Shown here one piece after another: positions 24,993 through 34,278 of a stretch of DNA of 49,870 nt (the stretch's first letter is position 1; each line of letters begins with the position of its first letter). The stretch is from JAUILA01 sp964563925. Lineage in GTDB: Bacteria > Bacteroidota > Bacteroidia > Cytophagales > Cyclobacteriaceae. Position numbers and translations under genes: made by a program. Under the pieces are notes generated by a model that was not told where the DNA came from, did not search any database, and saw only the letters and a list, made by a program, of their open reading frames with translations. The stretch covers positions 1-49,870 of the forward strand of contig CAZLZD010000031.1 in the NCBI GenBank assembly GCA_964563925.1, in the 5' to 3' direction.

Positions 24993-26912
24993 ATGAGAAT
25001 TTTTACCAGGTATCCGGTAATTGTATTTTTTATCCTGTGCAGCCTGACCCTCCAGGCGCAGCGGGAGCCCGGAACAAAGAACAAGAAGGCAGCGGAATAT
25101 TTCACACAGGCAGATAACTTCCGGGTACGGGGTCAGTATGATGAAGCCCTTGAGTACCTGCATGCAGCCGTTGAGAAAGACAAGGAGTTTTACGATGCCT
25201 GGCTTATGATGGGCCTGATATATAAGGCGCAGGGTAAGCTGATTCCCGCCAGAACCGCCCTTGAAACATTGCTTACCATAGAGCGGCCCAACCAGGCCCC
25301 GGCCTTTTTCGAGCTGGCCGGATTGTATATCCAGGCTGAGGAATACGACAAAGCCCTGGAAATGGGACGTAACTATCTTGCCCTGGATCCTGGAAATAAA
25401 CGCAGAAAACTCCAGGCCGAAAAGTTCGTGGCGAACGCCGAGTTTGCACTGGCCAATCAGGCACGTGCCGCAGAATTTGATCCGCAACCCCTGCCCGGGG
25501 AAGTAAACTTTTTCCCCATGCAGTACTTCCCCATTCTTACCATTGACGGTAAAGGAATAATATATACGCGCCGGCTTGGGGTAACCATGGATTATGACGA
25601 AGACCTGGTGATCAGCCGGCAGGATTCGCGTGGAAACTGGATGGAGCCCGAATCCCTGTCCGAGAATATAAACTCAGCTGGTAATGAAGGGACCTGTACC
25701 ATGTCGGCCGATGGCCGGAGCCTGATCTTTACCTCCTGCTACGGACGACAGGGGTATGGAAGCTGCGATCTTTTCATTTCATACCGCACCGGAGATACCT
25801 GGTCGGATCCGGAGAACCTCGGTGAGGTGGTGAATGGGTCAAGCTGGGAATCACAACCCTCGCTTTCGGCAGACGGCAGAACCCTTTACTTTGTATCAAA
25901 TCGTCCCGGAGGAGTAGGAAACCGCGATATCTGGATGACCACCCGTAATGAGGAAGGGGAATGGACCAAACCGGTAAACCTGGGTAAGGGCATCAATACG
26001 CCTGATGAAGATGTATCGCCCTTCATCCATCCTAACAATACCACGTTGTACTACGCCTCGAATGGCCGTACCGGATTCGGAGGATACGATATATATTATA
26101 CGCAGCGTACTGATAGCGGATGGGAAGAGGTCACCAATTTCGGGGCCCCTGTGAATACCGGAGAGGACCAGGTAAGTTTATTTATTTCTCCTGATGGTAA
26201 GCGCGGCTACTATTCACTCGAAGACCAGGATGACCCCCGGATCAAATCAAAACTTTATGAATTCAACGTACCCGAAGACATGCAGGTGGCCGCCCGGACT
26301 TCCTATGTTTCCGGGGTGGTATCCGATGCGGTTACCGGCGAATTACTGGAAGCGGAGATTGAATTATATGATATTCTGCAGGACCGCAGGGAAGGGCTGG
26401 TGACTTCAGACCCGGAGACCGGGGCCTATCTGATCGTATTAACCGAAGGCTCTGAATATGCCCTGTATGTCAACAAGGAAGGATACCTTTTCAACAGCGC
26501 CTCGTTCGTGTTCGAGGAGGGAGAAGAGATCAGTGCGCTGACCCGTGATATTCTCCTTCAACCAATTGAAACGGGTTCGGTGAGCGTGCTCAATAACATA
26601 TTTTTTGAAACGGATAAATATGAACTGAAGGAGAAGTCCAGGACCGAACTCGACAAGGTTGTCAGGTTCCTGCAAAAGAACGAAGAAGTACGCATAGAAA
26701 TCTCAGGGCATACCGATGATGTCGGACAGGCTGCCTATAATCTTGAGTTGTCGAGGCGAAGGGCGGAGGCGGTATATAACTACCTGGTCGGACAAGGGAT
26801 TGACAAGAACAGGCTGACCTCCAGGGGCTTCGGACAGACCATGCCGGCGGTACCCAATTCCGACGACGAAAACCGGAGCCGTAACCGGCGGATCGAGTTT
26901 AAAATCCTTTAA
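24993..26912 (+). CDS. TPR - PD40 propeller - CarboxypepD_reg-like - OmpA protein (PorE-like architecture)
   Basis: 639 residues with a signal peptide (MRIFTRYPVIVFFILCSLTLQAQ). TPR helices span about 25-135 (AAEYFTQADNFRVRGQYDEAL and following). A PD40/WD40-like propeller spans about 160-430, with repeats such as MSADGRSLIFTS, LSADGRTLYFVS and ISPDGKRGYYS. A small beta-sandwich follows (SYVSGVVSDAVTGELLEAEI, about 440-520), then an OmpA_C peptidoglycan-binding domain (EISGHTDDVGQAAYNLELS, SRNRRIEFKIL). This four-domain order is that of T9SS component PorE, but Bacteroidota carry several paralogs and PorE is a lipoprotein, while no lipobox is seen here. An upstream ATG at 24948 would bury the signal peptide, so 24993 is preferred. 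Confidence 0.85.
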   Translation: MRIFTRYPVIVFFILCSLTLQAQREPGTKNKKAAEYFTQADNFRVRGQYDEALEYLHAAVEKDKEFYDAWLMMGLIYKAQGKLIPARTALETLLTIERPNQAPAFFELAGLYIQAEEYDKALEMGRNYLALDPGNKRRKLQAEKFVANAEFALANQARAAEFDPQPLPGEVNFFPMQYFPILTIDGKGIIYTRRLGVTMDYDEDLVISRQDSRGNWMEPESLSENINSAGNEGTCTMSADGRSLIFTSCYGRQGYGSCDLFISYRTGDTWSDPENLGEVVNGSSWESQPSLSADGRTLYFVSNRPGGVGNRDIWMTTRNEEGEWTKPVNLGKGINTPDEDVSPFIHPNNTTLYYASNGRTGFGGYDIYYTQRTDSGWEEVTNFGAPVNTGEDQVSLFISPDGKRGYYSLEDQDDPRIKSKLYEFNVPEDMQVAARTSYVSGVVSDAVTGELLEAEIELYDILQDRREGLVTSDPETGAYLIVLTEGSEYALYVNKEGYLFNSASFVFEEGEEISALTRDILLQPIETGSVSVLNNIFFETDKYELKEKSRTELDKVVRFLQKNEEVRIEISGHTDDVGQAAYNLELSRRRAEAVYNYLVGQGIDKNRLTSRGFGQTMPAVPNSDDENRSRNRRIEFKIL

Positions 26913-26999
26913 ACGGACAGTAACAAATTCATTATCAGAACCTTCCGGAAAGGGTAATGTAAGCAACGTGACATTTACCGGTATTTCCGGGCAAAAATG

Positions 27000-27030
27000 A
27001 TCCCCCAAACAGGGGGATTTTTATTTTAAT
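27000..27030 (+). terminator. Rho-independent terminator after the OmpA gene
   Basis: ATCCCCC and GGGGGAT enclose a 5-nt loop and are followed by TTTTATTTT. It lies about 90 nt downstream of the stop at 26912. The remaining sequence to 27237 is A+T-rich leader for the sus locus with no gene. Confidence 0.85.
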
Positions 27031-27189
27031 CTTTTCGGTGTTTAAACATACTAAAGCACTCTTATCCGCGAAAATCAATGATAATTTCGCTGATTTTGTC
27101 AAACACCAAGAAACTTCTTTAATTGTTTGCGTCCCGCAAAAAGGGTGAAATTTTATGTAAGAAATTACATGGAATTCCAAATTATGTGT

Positions 27190-27197
27190 TATGTTTG
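27190..27197 (+). promoter_or_regulatory. Promoter -7 element for the susC operon
   Basis: TATGTTTG, an exact TAnnTTTG match in the A+T-rich leader, 40 nt before the susC ATG. No TTTG is found at -33, which would fit activator-dependent control; no regulator gene is nearby. Confidence 0.5.
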
Positions 27198-27237
27198 GAG
27201 GTAACCTAAATTTAAATTTTAACCTAAACCGAGCAAT

Positions 27238-30200
27238 ATGAAGAAGTTTTTACTACTTGTATTCATGTTGGGCCTTTCACTTTGCTTTAGTGAAGTGTGG
27301 GCGCAAACCCGAACCATATCGGGAACCGTGACATCCGCAGAGGATGGATCCACGCTTCCTGGTGTGAACGTTGTACTGAAAGGTACTACCGTCGGTACAG
27401 TTACTTCCATCGACGGGGAGTATACCTTATCAGTACCTGCGGAAGGAGGCACGCTGGTGTTTTCATTCGTGGGACTCGCCTCTCAGGAGGTACAAATTGG
27501 CACCCGATCTGTAATTAATGTACAGATGGTTCAGGACGTTACTGAACTGTCTGAGGTTATTGTAACAGGTTACGGGGTAGAACAGAAGCGCGACCTGACC
27601 GGGTCAGTTGCTTCCATTAAAAGTGACGCTATCGAAGATTTACCGATGCAGTCATTTGACCGCGCCATGCAGGGTCGTGCTGCCGGTGTTCAGATCTCAT
27701 CAGGATCAGGACAGCCGGGAGGAGCGATCAACGTGGTCGTACGTGGTTACAGCTCTCTTGCTGACAACACGCCTTTATATATAGTGGATGGTGTTCAGGT
27801 GAACACCGGAGGGATCGCCGGGGGCGGTTCCAACAACGCATTGGCAGGTATCAACCCCAATGATATCGAATCCATCGATGTATTGAAGGATGCAGCTGCT
27901 TCCGCCATTTACGGTGCACAGGCAGCGAATGGTGTTGTGATTATCACCACGAAAAAAGGTAAAAAGAACCAGACCAGTCTGAACTTTGGCTATCAGCGCG
28001 GATGGGTTAAGCCCTTTGACCTGTACGATGTGATGAACGCACAGCAGTTTGCTGAGATCAAGGAGGAAGCTTATCTGAACAACCCTTCACGGGACGTAAA
28101 TGATGCGTATGCTCAGTTTGGTAACCCTAATGATCCTTCCTCACTGACTCCGGAAGACTGGCCAGAGCTGTTGTTCCGTACCGGTGACATTGAAGTCTAC
28201 AACCTGACTCTCTCTGGGGGTGATGAAAAAACGCAGTTTTATATTTCCGGTAACTACGAAGCCCAGGAAGGTCAGGTCATCCAGTCAGACTGGGACCGTG
28301 CCAACCTGCGCATGAATGTGGACCATAACTTTACCGAGAAAATCCGGGTGAGTTCGCAGTTGTCGCTTGCGCGTCAGCATACGTTTGGCTCCATTGCCAA
28401 TGGTAACTTTGTGAACGGACCTTTTCAGTCTGCGTTTGTGTCACAGCCGAATTCACCAGCACGTGACCCGGAAACAGGCGAGTACAATCCGTACCCTGCC
28501 CACCTTCCTGAAACAGGAGCCGGACACAACTTCAACTATAACATCCTTCAGGGTGTGAACGAGGAGCGTCGTGAAGCGTACATTGTGCAATCCCTGGCAA
28601 GTATGTCCATTTCTTACAAGATTCTGCCTTCCCTGACTGCTCAGGCATTCGGAGGTCTGGATTTCCAGGACAGCCAGTATATCAATGAGCGTCCGGCCAC
28701 GATCCCGGTATTTTCCGGATTCGGTGGTCAGACCGTGGTTGTGAACAACCGCTATGTAAACTATAACGTCAACGGTACCCTGACCTATAACGAAAAATTT
28801 GGAGACCACTCTGTAAGTGCCATCGCCGGTTACGAATTCAAGGAAGAAATCGTCACCAGTGAAAGCGCTACAGGACGTGGATTTGCCAGCCCTGAGTTCC
28901 GTCTTTTGGGTGATGCGGCCAATCCGCAGGCTATCGGAGGTTCATGGACCGCATATCGTCGTAACTCAGTATTTGGTAAGGTAACCTATGACTTTAAAGG
29001 AAAATACCTGTTGAACGGAACGATCCGTCGCGACGGAAACAGCCGATTCGGAAGCAACAACCGCTACGGAACATTCTGGGCAGTTGGTGCCGGATGGAGA
29101 ATCTCGCAGGAGCCTTTCATGGACGGTGTGACATTCTTTGACGATTTGAAGATTCGCGGTAGCTGGGGTGTTCTTGGTAATGCCAACGGTATCGGAAACT
29201 TCTCTGCCCTCGGATCCTATGCTGGCGGACCCCAGTATAACGGTAATCCCGGACAGCGTCCTGTTCGTCTCGAAAACGACCTTCTTTCATGGGAACGTGA
29301 GGAGCAGATCACTTTAGGTTTTGATTTCGCCGTTCTCGGAAGCCGTCTTTACGGTGCCGTGGATTTCTGGCGTTCAGATACAGAAGATCAGCTGTTCAGC
29401 ATTCCTTTGCCGAATGATTCAGGATTTGGTTCCATTACCGGTAACGCAGGTAGTGTACGGAACCAGGGTATTGAAATCGAACTTGGCGGTGTAATCGTCG
29501 ATGCCGGCGGATTCCGTTACAGCTCTGATTTCAACATCACCTTCCAGGAGAATGAGGTAACCGAACTTCCCAATGGAGAGGAACGCATCGGAAACTCCCT
29601 CATCGTGGGCGAGCCTATCGGGTTCATCTATGGTGTACCTTACGCCGGTGTTAACCCTGCCAATGGTAAAGCCATGTGGTATGATTCACTTGGAACCCCT
29701 GTGTACACTGTACAGGAACGTGACGGTCGTGTTCTGGGAAGTACTATTCCCAACAACTTCGGCGGATGGTCACACAACCTTTCATACAAAGGCCTGACCC
29801 TTGAAGTATTCTTCCAGTGGTCAATGGGACACATTACCTTCCTGGGTGACCTTTACAACCTGGCGTATTCAGGTGCGACCAATGACAACCAGCTTGTTTC
29901 ACAGCTCGAAAGATGGCAGGAGCCTGGTGATATCACCAACGTGCCGATCGCTGTGGACGGCGGACAGGTCGATGGATTTGACCAGCGATTCCCTGGATTT
30001 TCGCCAAGCCGTTTCGTGGATGATGGTGGCTATATCCGCCTGAAGCAGGTGACCCTGGGCTATGAACTGCCTAATTCCCTGATCAGCCGTATCGGCCTTA
30101 AGCGGGTGTATGTATTCGGACAAGCACTGAACCTGCTTACCTGGACCGAGTATAATGGTATAGATCCTGAGGTGGTTGAATATAATAACAACCTTGGTTT

Positions 30201-30264
30201 CTCCTCATACGGGGCTTATCCGAACGGAAAGCAGTTCACATTGGGTGTTAACATTGGTCTTTAA
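27238..30264 (+). CDS. SusC/RagA-family TonB-dependent outer-membrane transporter
   Basis: 1008 residues. Signal peptide MKKFLLLVFMLGLSLCFSEVWA, then a CarboxypepD_reg-like domain (about 26-100, ISGTVTSAEDGSTLPGVNV), a plug domain with EVIVTGYGVEQKRDLTGSV and the SusC signature PLYIVDGVQVNTGG (about 180), and a 22-strand barrel ending FTLGVNIGL. SusC forms the barrel of the pedal-bin importer whose lid is SusD. There is no extra anti-sigma-interaction (STN) domain before the CarboxypepD_reg domain, so trans-envelope signalling is unlikely. SusD follows after 11 nt. The substrate cannot be deduced from the protein; the neighbours suggest peptides or glycoconjugates. Confidence 0.95.
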   Translation: MKKFLLLVFMLGLSLCFSEVWAQTRTISGTVTSAEDGSTLPGVNVVLKGTTVGTVTSIDGEYTLSVPAEGGTLVFSFVGLASQEVQIGTRSVINVQMVQDVTELSEVIVTGYGVEQKRDLTGSVASIKSDAIEDLPMQSFDRAMQGRAAGVQISSGSGQPGGAINVVVRGYSSLADNTPLYIVDGVQVNTGGIAGGGSNNALAGINPNDIESIDVLKDAAASAIYGAQAANGVVIITTKKGKKNQTSLNFGYQRGWVKPFDLYDVMNAQQFAEIKEEAYLNNPSRDVNDAYAQFGNPNDPSSLTPEDWPELLFRTGDIEVYNLTLSGGDEKTQFYISGNYEAQEGQVIQSDWDRANLRMNVDHNFTEKIRVSSQLSLARQHTFGSIANGNFVNGPFQSAFVSQPNSPARDPETGEYNPYPAHLPETGAGHNFNYNILQGVNEERREAYIVQSLASMSISYKILPSLTAQAFGGLDFQDSQYINERPATIPVFSGFGGQTVVVNNRYVNYNVNGTLTYNEKFGDHSVSAIAGYEFKEEIVTSESATGRGFASPEFRLLGDAANPQAIGGSWTAYRRNSVFGKVTYDFKGKYLLNGTIRRDGNSRFGSNNRYGTFWAVGAGWRISQEPFMDGVTFFDDLKIRGSWGVLGNANGIGNFSALGSYAGGPQYNGNPGQRPVRLENDLLSWEREEQITLGFDFAVLGSRLYGAVDFWRSDTEDQLFSIPLPNDSGFGSITGNAGSVRNQGIEIELGGVIVDAGGFRYSSDFNITFQENEVTELPNGEERIGNSLIVGEPIGFIYGVPYAGVNPANGKAMWYDSLGTPVYTVQERDGRVLGSTIPNNFGGWSHNLSYKGLTLEVFFQWSMGHITFLGDLYNLAYSGATNDNQLVSQLERWQEPGDITNVPIAVDGGQVDGFDQRFPGFSPSRFVDDGGYIRLKQVTLGYELPNSLISRIGLKRVYVFGQALNLLTWTEYNGIDPEVVEYNNNLGFSSYGAYPNGKQFTLGVNIGL

Positions 30265-30275
30265 AATTGAGAACT

Positions 30276-31688
30276 ATGAAATTATACAATAAAATATTTG
30301 CAGGTGCACTGGCTCTCTTTATGCTTGTGTCCTGTGAAGAACAGCTGGAGGTTGAACCAAAGGATCAGATTACCCCTGCGGTTGCCCTGGCGGATCTTGA
30401 TGGTTATGAGGCGTTGTTGTTCTCCGTTTACCGCAGGATGCATGAGTTTGGTTACTATGGCCAGACGATGATCCTTGATGCGGAGGCTCTTGCTGATAAC
30501 CTGGAAATTGCGAACAATACGGGTCGTTACACTGGTGAAGTCGTTAACTCAATCGGATCCCACGTGGATATATGGGGACGCTACACCGCGATCAATGAGG
30601 CGAATATCATTATTGCCGATGTACCGGAGCTGGAAGATGGCACGGTGGAGAATCGTAATGCGATTCTTGGCCAGGCGTTATTTCTGAGGGCTATGCTTTA
30701 TCATGACCTCTCAAAAGCGTATGGCTATGAGCCAGGCCAGGAAGTGAGTGGCTGGGATCGTTCAGTCATTCTCCGAACAACGCCTACCAAAGGCCTGAGT
30801 GATGCCGATTTTCGCGAGAGATCTTCGAATTCTGAGGTCTACGCGCAGATCGAAGCTGATCTGTTACAAGCGATCAGCCTGCTGCCCACCGAAAGCGGAA
30901 CCCCGACGTTCCCCTTGAGGATTTCACGATCCGCAGCAAAGGCACTGTTGGCACGTGTATACCTGTACGCAGGAAGATGGTCTGATGCGGCGAATTATGC
31001 CGATCAGGTAATCAGCGAAAGCAGTGTGGATCTTCTTACCGGTGATGATTATCTGAACGCGTGGGCACAGGAACCCCACGGCGAATCATTGCTTGAGTTT
31101 GATATTTCCCTGGTTGACTGGTCAACAGTTGATGGCGTAAATAACTCAATGAACTCAGTGACTGCTCAGCACGACGCAGATTATAATCTTACCGGCGGAC
31201 AGTTTGCTGTGGGCGGAAGTGATGATCTGATTGCCTCTATTGAAGACGGTGACCTGAGAGAAGCCCTTTGGGTTGATTACGAAGGCAACTGGGAGAACCT
31301 GAAGTGGAGGGGTGAACTCGGTGATTACCGGGAGAATATACCCGTTATACGCATTTCAGAGGCATATCTGATCGCCGCAGAGGCTCATGCCCGTGCGGGC
31401 AACACGTCCACTGCCAATGATCGTCTGAATGATCTCAGGGAAGCTCGTGACCTTGACCCGGTAAGTTTTTCCGGAGCTTTGTTACTTGAGCAAATCATGG
31501 CTGACCGACGCGTTGAACTCGCTTTTGAAGGTCACCGATGGTTTGATCTTAAGCGTTTGGGAATGGATATTCCAAAACCACAGAATACCGTTAATTCGCT
31601 TCCTTATAACGATTTCCGGATTCTGGCGCGAATTCCTGTGGGTCAAGTTATCCTGAACGATATACTGGTTCAAAATCCTGGTTATTAA
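30276..31688 (+). CDS. SusD/RagB-family nutrient-binding surface lipoprotein
   Basis: 470 residues. Signal peptide II with lipobox LVSC (MKLYNKIFAGALALFMLVSC), acidic +2/+3 residues (EE) as in surface-exposed Bacteroidota lipoproteins, then TPR-like helices (ALFLRAMLYHDLSKAYGYEP) and the conserved SusD C-terminal part (RISEAYLIAAEAHARAG, ADRRVELAFEGHRWFDLKRLG). It binds substrate over the SusC barrel. A TTG 9 nt upstream would add three residues; the ATG at 30276 fits the lipoprotein signal best. The intercistronic spacer is nearly identical to that before the next gene. Confidence 0.95.
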   Translation: MKLYNKIFAGALALFMLVSCEEQLEVEPKDQITPAVALADLDGYEALLFSVYRRMHEFGYYGQTMILDAEALADNLEIANNTGRYTGEVVNSIGSHVDIWGRYTAINEANIIIADVPELEDGTVENRNAILGQALFLRAMLYHDLSKAYGYEPGQEVSGWDRSVILRTTPTKGLSDADFRERSSNSEVYAQIEADLLQAISLLPTESGTPTFPLRISRSAAKALLARVYLYAGRWSDAANYADQVISESSVDLLTGDDYLNAWAQEPHGESLLEFDISLVDWSTVDGVNNSMNSVTAQHDADYNLTGGQFAVGGSDDLIASIEDGDLREALWVDYEGNWENLKWRGELGDYRENIPVIRISEAYLIAAEAHARAGNTSTANDRLNDLREARDLDPVSFSGALLLEQIMADRRVELAFEGHRWFDLKRLGMDIPKPQNTVNSLPYNDFRILARIPVGQVILNDILVQNPGY

Positions 31689-31699
31689 AATTGAGAATT

Positions 31700-32512
31700 A
31701 TGAATAAGATAAATCTAAAATATAGTCTCTTCCTGGGATTACTGGTAATTCTGACCGGCTGTTTTGACGAGTCAGGACAGGAAATCCTGTGGTCAGAATC
31801 CCTGGTGGAGATTCAGGAAGCAACGACTGCGGCAGGTGCTGCAGTGACAAATGCATACGATCAGGCAGATGACGGAGTGGTAACACCCGCATCGGTCCAG
31901 GTCAACCTCGCTTCGGCAGCATTGAGCTCACCGGTAACGGTTACGTTTGAGGTTAGTGGTGATGCCATTGAAGGTGTTCACTATAACATGGTGACAGCCG
32001 GCAATACGGTAACAATACCTGCTGGCGAATTCTTTGCGGAGATCGAATACGAAATCCTTACCTACAACATTACTCCCGACGAAACAATCCCTTTGACCTT
32101 TACGATCACAGGTGTTAGCGGAGGTAATGGTAATGTGAGTATCAACGAGAATTATGATACCTTTACCAACAGGATTCGTACACTTTGTCCGTCAGAGATA
32201 CCGACAGGAACCTATATCGAGACCACTGACAACATAGAAGTTCAGGTGACCCGATTGGGAGCTAACACGTACCGTGTATCACAGATGAATATCCGCTATT
32301 ACAGCGGTGATTACGGAGATGTTCCGGGTGATTTCAGTGATGTCTGCGATGAGCTGACACTCCTTGGAAATCCGGTGGCGGATGCGTTCAACATCGCCTG
32401 GATTGGTCCGGGAACATGGGATGAGGATACGCAGACTTTGTCATTCGAAGTTGCTGACGCTACCTACAACCCTACTTACGTTTCGCCGATGGCGTTCAAG
32501 TACCAACCGTAA
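31700..32512 (+). CDS. Surface lipoprotein of the sus locus, Calx-beta/Ig-like
   Basis: 270 residues. Lipobox LTGC (SLFLGLLVILTGCFDES) with an acidic residue nearby. Residues about 60-165 look like a Calx-beta/Ig-type sandwich (PVTVTFEVSGDAIEGVHY, TVTIPAGEFFAEIEYEI, IPLTFTITGVSGGNG). The second part (residues about 170-270, after TLCPSEIPTGTYIE) is another beta-rich domain with two cysteines. Third position after SusCD is typical of substrate-binding surface lipoproteins, but no carbohydrate-binding family is recognisable. Start chosen at ATG 31700; the TTG at 31691 is the same unused triplet as before susD. A strong terminator follows. Confidence 0.75.
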   Translation: MNKINLKYSLFLGLLVILTGCFDESGQEILWSESLVEIQEATTAAGAAVTNAYDQADDGVVTPASVQVNLASAALSSPVTVTFEVSGDAIEGVHYNMVTAGNTVTIPAGEFFAEIEYEILTYNITPDETIPLTFTITGVSGGNGNVSINENYDTFTNRIRTLCPSEIPTGTYIETTDNIEVQVTRLGANTYRVSQMNIRYYSGDYGDVPGDFSDVCDELTLLGNPVADAFNIAWIGPGTWDEDTQTLSFEVADATYNPTYVSPMAFKYQP

Positions 32513-32530
32513 TGTGAGTCATTAAGTAAA

Positions 32531-32568
32531 AAGGGTATTGTGTCTCACGCAATACCCTTTTTTTTTCT
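32531..32568 (+). terminator. Rho-independent terminator after the susCD-lipoprotein operon
   Basis: AAGGGTATTG pairs perfectly with CAATACCCTT around a 9-nt loop, followed by an eight-T run. It lies 19 nt after the stop at 32512. Confidence 0.92.
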
Positions 32569-32587
32569 CTTATTTAACCTTCACTAT

Positions 32588-34252
32588 ATGAAGAAAATCT
32601 ACTTGATAATTGTATTATTTAGTTTAGTAGTTTCACTTAATGCCCAGGACCGAACGGTCGGACTGGTGTATTATGATGAAGCTGTTTCCGATGGGTATAC
32701 GCTTGTAACCTCCCATCACAGTACTTCCACCTATCTGATTGACAATTGCGGAAATGTTGTGAACGTCTGGGAAAGCCAGCATTTCTATGGCAACAGTGTT
32801 GACCTGCTGGAGAATGGTCTGTTGTTAAGGGCGACCAGAACAAACAGCGGAGACCTTGCCGCGGGTGGTGCCGGGGGCCGGGTTGAGCTCGTGGACTGGG
32901 ATGGAAACATTGTCTGGGATTTTGTGTATTCTACCGAAACCTATCGCCATCATCACGATGCCGTTTATCTTCCCAATGGAAATATCTTGCTGCTGGCCTG
33001 GGACCAACGCAAAAAAGAGGAGGCGCTGAATGCCGGGCTGAATCCGGAATACCTTGGCACCATGAAGGAAGATATCTGGGGCGAACATATTATTGAGGTA
33101 AAACCAATCGGCCGGGATGGGTACGAGATTGTATGGGAATGGTACCTGTGGGACCACATCATACAGGACTTCGACGCCACCAAAGAGAACTTCGGCGTGG
33201 TAGAGGATCATCCTGAATTAATGGATCTGAATTACAATGTTGATCCGGGTAATCCCGACTGGGTACATGCCAATGCGATTGACTATAATGCAGAGCTTGA
33301 TCAGATCATACTGGGAAGTCGCAATTTTAATGAATTCTGGATCATCGACCATTCCACCACCACCGAAGAGGCACGTGGCCATACAGGTGGTAATTCAGGC
33401 AGGGGCGGTGATTTACTCTACCGCTATGGAAATCCGCAAACTTACCGAAGGGGGGACGCAAATGATCAGCAGTTTTGGGCCCCGCATAATCCCCACTGGA
33501 TTGATCGTAATAAAATAATAGTTTTTAATAACGGGTTTCAGCGGGAACCGGAATTCAGTGAGATTTATATGATGGAAACTCCAGTCCAGGAAAATGGTAC
33601 CTACCCCCTGGATCCGGGTAGTACCTATGGACCAGAAGCGCCCTACAACACGTATTCTTCAGAGAATATCGACGGGTTTTTATTCTCCCGCTTCATCTCC
33701 AGTGTCGAACTCCTTGAAAATGGGAATTTACTCATTTGCTCGGGAGCATTCGGAATGGTTACGGAAATCACGCCGGAAGGTCAGACACTGTGGACGTACA
33801 TCAGCCCGTTATCTTCACAGGGAATTGTGGAACAGGGAAGAGACATTATTAATACCAGTGGTATTACCAACCTGATGTACAGGGCTCGTAAATATCCGGC
33901 CAATTATCCTGGATTTGCGGGAAAAACACTGACGGGAGTTAATCCTATTGAACTGAATCCGCTGAGAAGTTTGTGCGAAGGAGAAGAGGAAGTGGTTTCA
34001 CTGGAGGACGATATCAGACAAGGAATAAAGTACTTCCCTAATCCGGTTAAAGATGTGCTGTACGTGGAACTAAAAGACGAGGTGGCCCAATCAAATGTCA
34101 CTTTGCGCGCCCTGGATGGCAAAATTATTCAGTCCTGGAAACCTTTTGGTACCTCTTTGCAGTTACCTGTAGGTGGCTTATCACAGGGCATTTACATTCT
34201 TCAGATTGAATACGATAATCATGTTATCCGTCGTAAAGTTCTGAAAGATTAA
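32588..34252 (+). CDS. Arylsulfotransferase (ASST)-like secreted propeller protein with T9SS sorting domain
   Basis: 554 residues with a signal peptide (MKKIYLIIVLFSLVVSLNAQ). The body is an ASST-type propeller: NCGNVVNVWES, VDLLENGLLLRA, YRHHHDAVYLPNGNILLLAWD (His 121-123), DWVHANAIDY (His 227), ILGSRNFNEFWIID and FWAPHNPHWID (His 300). These resemble the His residues of PAPS-independent aryl sulfotransferases, but I cannot assign the sulfate-accepting His with certainty. The last about 75 residues (YFPNPVKDVLYVELKDE to GIYILQIEYDNHVIRRKVLKD) are a T9SS type A C-terminal domain, so it is probably exported across the outer membrane and anchored or released. A GTG start at 32540 would lie inside the terminator and is rejected. 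Confidence 0.82.
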   Translation: MKKIYLIIVLFSLVVSLNAQDRTVGLVYYDEAVSDGYTLVTSHHSTSTYLIDNCGNVVNVWESQHFYGNSVDLLENGLLLRATRTNSGDLAAGGAGGRVELVDWDGNIVWDFVYSTETYRHHHDAVYLPNGNILLLAWDQRKKEEALNAGLNPEYLGTMKEDIWGEHIIEVKPIGRDGYEIVWEWYLWDHIIQDFDATKENFGVVEDHPELMDLNYNVDPGNPDWVHANAIDYNAELDQIILGSRNFNEFWIIDHSTTTEEARGHTGGNSGRGGDLLYRYGNPQTYRRGDANDQQFWAPHNPHWIDRNKIIVFNNGFQREPEFSEIYMMETPVQENGTYPLDPGSTYGPEAPYNTYSSENIDGFLFSRFISSVELLENGNLLICSGAFGMVTEITPEGQTLWTYISPLSSQGIVEQGRDIINTSGITNLMYRARKYPANYPGFAGKTLTGVNPIELNPLRSLCEGEEEVVSLEDDIRQGIKYFPNPVKDVLYVELKDEVAQSNVTLRALDGKIIQSWKPFGTSLQLPVGGLSQGIYILQIEYDNHVIRRKVLKD

Positions 34253-34278
34253 AAAGCTCTATCACCGATCACTGATTC

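Noticed and set aside
32540..32587. GTG start adding 16 residues to the ASST-like protein
   Set aside because: The extra codons lie in the terminator stem and T run; the ATG at 32588 gives a clean signal peptide.
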